In this document: piece by piece, positions 4,657 to 5,981 of the stretch
Numbering within the stretch: the first letter of the stretch is position 1
Layout of the letters: each line of letters opens with the position of its first letter
NCBI RefSeq assembly: GCF_002432125.1
Contig: NZ_DJFS01000021.1
Coordinates: 1 to 5,981 of the forward strand
Direction: 5' to 3'
DNA: 5,981 nucleotides
DNA from: Brevundimonas sp. UBA5866
Lineage (GTDB): Bacteria > Pseudomonadota > Alphaproteobacteria > Caulobacterales > Caulobacteraceae
Program-made: the position numbers and the translations under genes
Notes under the pieces: generated by a model
The model's database searches: none
The model's input: only the letters and a program-made list of their open reading frames with translations
What the model was told of the DNA's origin: nothing

Positions 4657-5981
4657 CTACGCGGCCTTGCGCATGCGGCGGCGTTCGACGGAAGACGGAA
4701 TTCGCAAGGCTTCCCGATACTTGGCCACAGTGCGGCGGGCGATGTCGATGCCCGATTCCTGCAGGATCTCGACGATGCGGTCGTCGCTCAGGATCTCGCC
4801 TGTAACATCTTCGGCATCGATCATCGCCTTGATGCGATGACGGACAGCTTCGGCCGAATGGGTGGCTCCGCCGTCGCTGGACTGGATGGCGGCGGTGAAG
4901 AAGAATTTGAGTTCGAACACCCCGCGCGGCGTGGCGATATATTTGTTCGAGGTCACGCGGCTGACGGTCGATTCGTGCATCTCGATGGCCTCGGCGACCA
5001 TTTTGAGCGTCAGCGGCCGCAGGAACTCCACGCCAAAGGCCATGAAGGCATCCTGCTGGCGTACGATCTCGCTGGCGACCTTGAGAATGGTCCGGGCGCG
5101 CTGGTCCAGCGACTTCACCAGCCAGCTGGCCTGGGCGGCGCAGTCGGCGACAAAGGTTTTGTCCAAATCCGAACGTGCGCTGGCCGAAACTTCGGCGTGA
5201 TAGCGTTTGTCCATCAGCAGACGGGGCAGGGTGTCGCTGTTCAACTCGACCTTCCAGCCACCGGCAGGGTCAGGACGCACAAAGACGTCGGGAATGATGG
5301 TCTGGGCCGGTTCGCTGCCAAATCCAGCACCCGGACGGGGTGTCAGGCCCTGGATCTCGGCGATCATCTCGGCCAGGTCTTCCTGATCGACACCGCAGAC
5401 CTTGCGCAGCGCGGTCAGATCGCGCCGGGCCAGCAGGTCCAGATTGTCCAGCAGGGCCGCCATAGCCGGATCAAAGCGGTTGCGGTCGATCAGCTGCAGC
5501 TTGAGGCATTCCGGCACAGAGCGCGCCATAACGCCCGCTGGCTCGAACCCCTGACAGCGGTGCAATACCTGCTCCAGACGCTCCAGGGTGATGTTCAGCC
5601 GCTCGGCCATTTCATCCAGGTCGGCGCGCAGATATCCGCCCTCGTCGACACTGTCGATCAGAGACAGGGCGACAGCGTGCTCGGCAGGCGTAAAGCCCGC
5701 CAGAAGCGCCTGGGCCTGAAGGTGCTCGACCAGCGTCAGCTCGTGCTCGTCGGGACGCTCGTAATCATCGTGCTCAAAGCTGCCGCCCTTGCCGGCGCGC
5801 GACCAGTCGCCGATGCCCGGCTGGTTGTCGGCCTGGACCTCGTTCCGCTCGCCGGGGGCGGCGTCATAGAGGGCATCGCCTGGAGCATCGAGCGCGGCTG
5901 CGGACCGGCTATCGCTGCTGTCGGCAAAGCTGAGCTCGGCCTCGGGGGGCGGTGCGGCTTCGGATGTTTCGGCGGGCGCTT
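4657..5981 (-). CDS. rpoN: RNA polymerase sigma-54 factor (5' end outside window)
   Basis: The frame is open from the right window edge to TAG at 4657-4659, giving 440 visible residues. An internal ATG at 5608-5610 is not the start, since conserved sequence continues upstream of it. Sigma-54 directs core polymerase to -24/-12 promoters and needs AAA+ activators; its regulons include nitrogen, motility and other functions. Visible residues 1-80 are an acidic Ala/Pro-rich region II linker. The core-binding region begins near 86 (ELTLVEHLQAQALLAGFTPAEHAVALSLIDSVDEGGYL) and includes GLTPRPGAGF. The helix-turn-helix lies near 324-345 (TLKMVAEAIEMHESTVSRVTSNK). The diagnostic RpoN box ARRTVAKYRE is at visible residues 414-423 (bases 4711-4740), followed by a basic tail. 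The missing part should be region I, the Gln/Leu-rich activator-responsive segment of about 50-60 residues. It is the first visible gene of the rpoN-hpf-ptsN cluster. Confidence 0.97.
   Translation of the reverse strand, partial: APAETSEAAPPPEAELSFADSSDSRSAAALDAPGDALYDAAPGERNEVQADNQPGIGDWSRAGKGGSFEHDDYERPDEHELTLVEHLQAQALLAGFTPAEHAVALSLIDSVDEGGYLRADLDEMAERLNITLERLEQVLHRCQGFEPAGVMARSVPECLKLQLIDRNRFDPAMAALLDNLDLLARRDLTALRKVCGVDQEDLAEMIAEIQGLTPRPGAGFGSEPAQTIIPDVFVRPDPAGGWKVELNSDTLPRLLMDKRYHAEVSASARSDLDKTFVADCAAQASWLVKSLDQRARTILKVASEIVRQQDAFMAFGVEFLRPLTLKMVAEAIEMHESTVSRVTSNKYIATPRGVFELKFFFTAAIQSSDGGATHSAEAVRHRIKAMIDAEDVTGEILSDDRIVEILQESGIDIARRTVAKYREALRIPSSVERRRMRKAA

Noticed and set aside
4657..5610. 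rpoN read as a complete 317-residue gene starting at the ATG at 5608-5610.
   Set aside because: The frame stays open to the window edge and the upstream residues (LTLVEHLQAQALLAGFTPAE and following) are conserved sigma-54 sequence, so the ATG is internal.
1..5981. Mobile element, CRISPR array, toxin-antitoxin or defence genes.
   Set aside because: I saw no transposase or recombinase motifs, no spaced direct repeats and no defence-type domains. All stretches longer than 300 bases are covered by housekeeping genes.

Overview
The window reads as a chromosomal housekeeping segment from an alphaproteobacterium. The evidence is a DUF1150 gene beside an Hsp20 gene, an rpoN-hpf-ptsN cluster, a ROSE-like RNA element before the small heat-shock gene, and GC-rich codon use throughout. 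Caulobacterales is a plausible home, but nothing here proves the order or genus. No mobile element, CRISPR array, tRNA or rRNA gene is visible.

Left part (1-1635): the last 33 residues of an OmpA-domain protein are followed by two hairpins, the second a strong intrinsic terminator. A complete UDP-glucose 6-dehydrogenase gene (ugd) follows on the plus strand. It ends at a hairpin shared with the convergent gene on its right.

Middle part (1659-3340): a minus-strand lipoprotein gene with a glycine zipper and an OmpA domain lies head-to-head with a plus-strand heat-shock unit. That unit is an Hsp20/IbpA-type chaperone followed by a DUF1150 protein. The 227-bp divergent gap holds an inverted repeat near the lipoprotein start, a candidate promoter, and a folded leader. 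The leader's last hairpin carries the ROSE hallmark UUGCU opposite the Shine-Dalgarno AGGAG, so Hsp20 translation is probably induced by melting at high temperature. A bulged intercistronic hairpin, and a small hairpin over the DUF1150 ribosome binding site, suggest more RNA-level control inside the pair. The unit ends in an 11-bp GNRA hairpin, which also ends the convergent operon on the right.

Right part (3365-5981): three minus-strand genes in the order rpoN (5' end outside the window), hpf (long ribosome hibernation factor) and ptsN (EIIA-Ntr). This is the widely conserved sigma-54/PTS-Ntr neighbourhood, linking nitrogen and carbon status, stress and translational dormancy. The hpf and ptsN starts were moved in from longer GTG-started frames. 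The 102 bp between hpf and ptsN carries two inverted repeats.

I found no wholly new system. The most interesting signals are RNA-level: the ROSE-like thermometer and the structured leaders of the Hsp20-DUF1150 pair.
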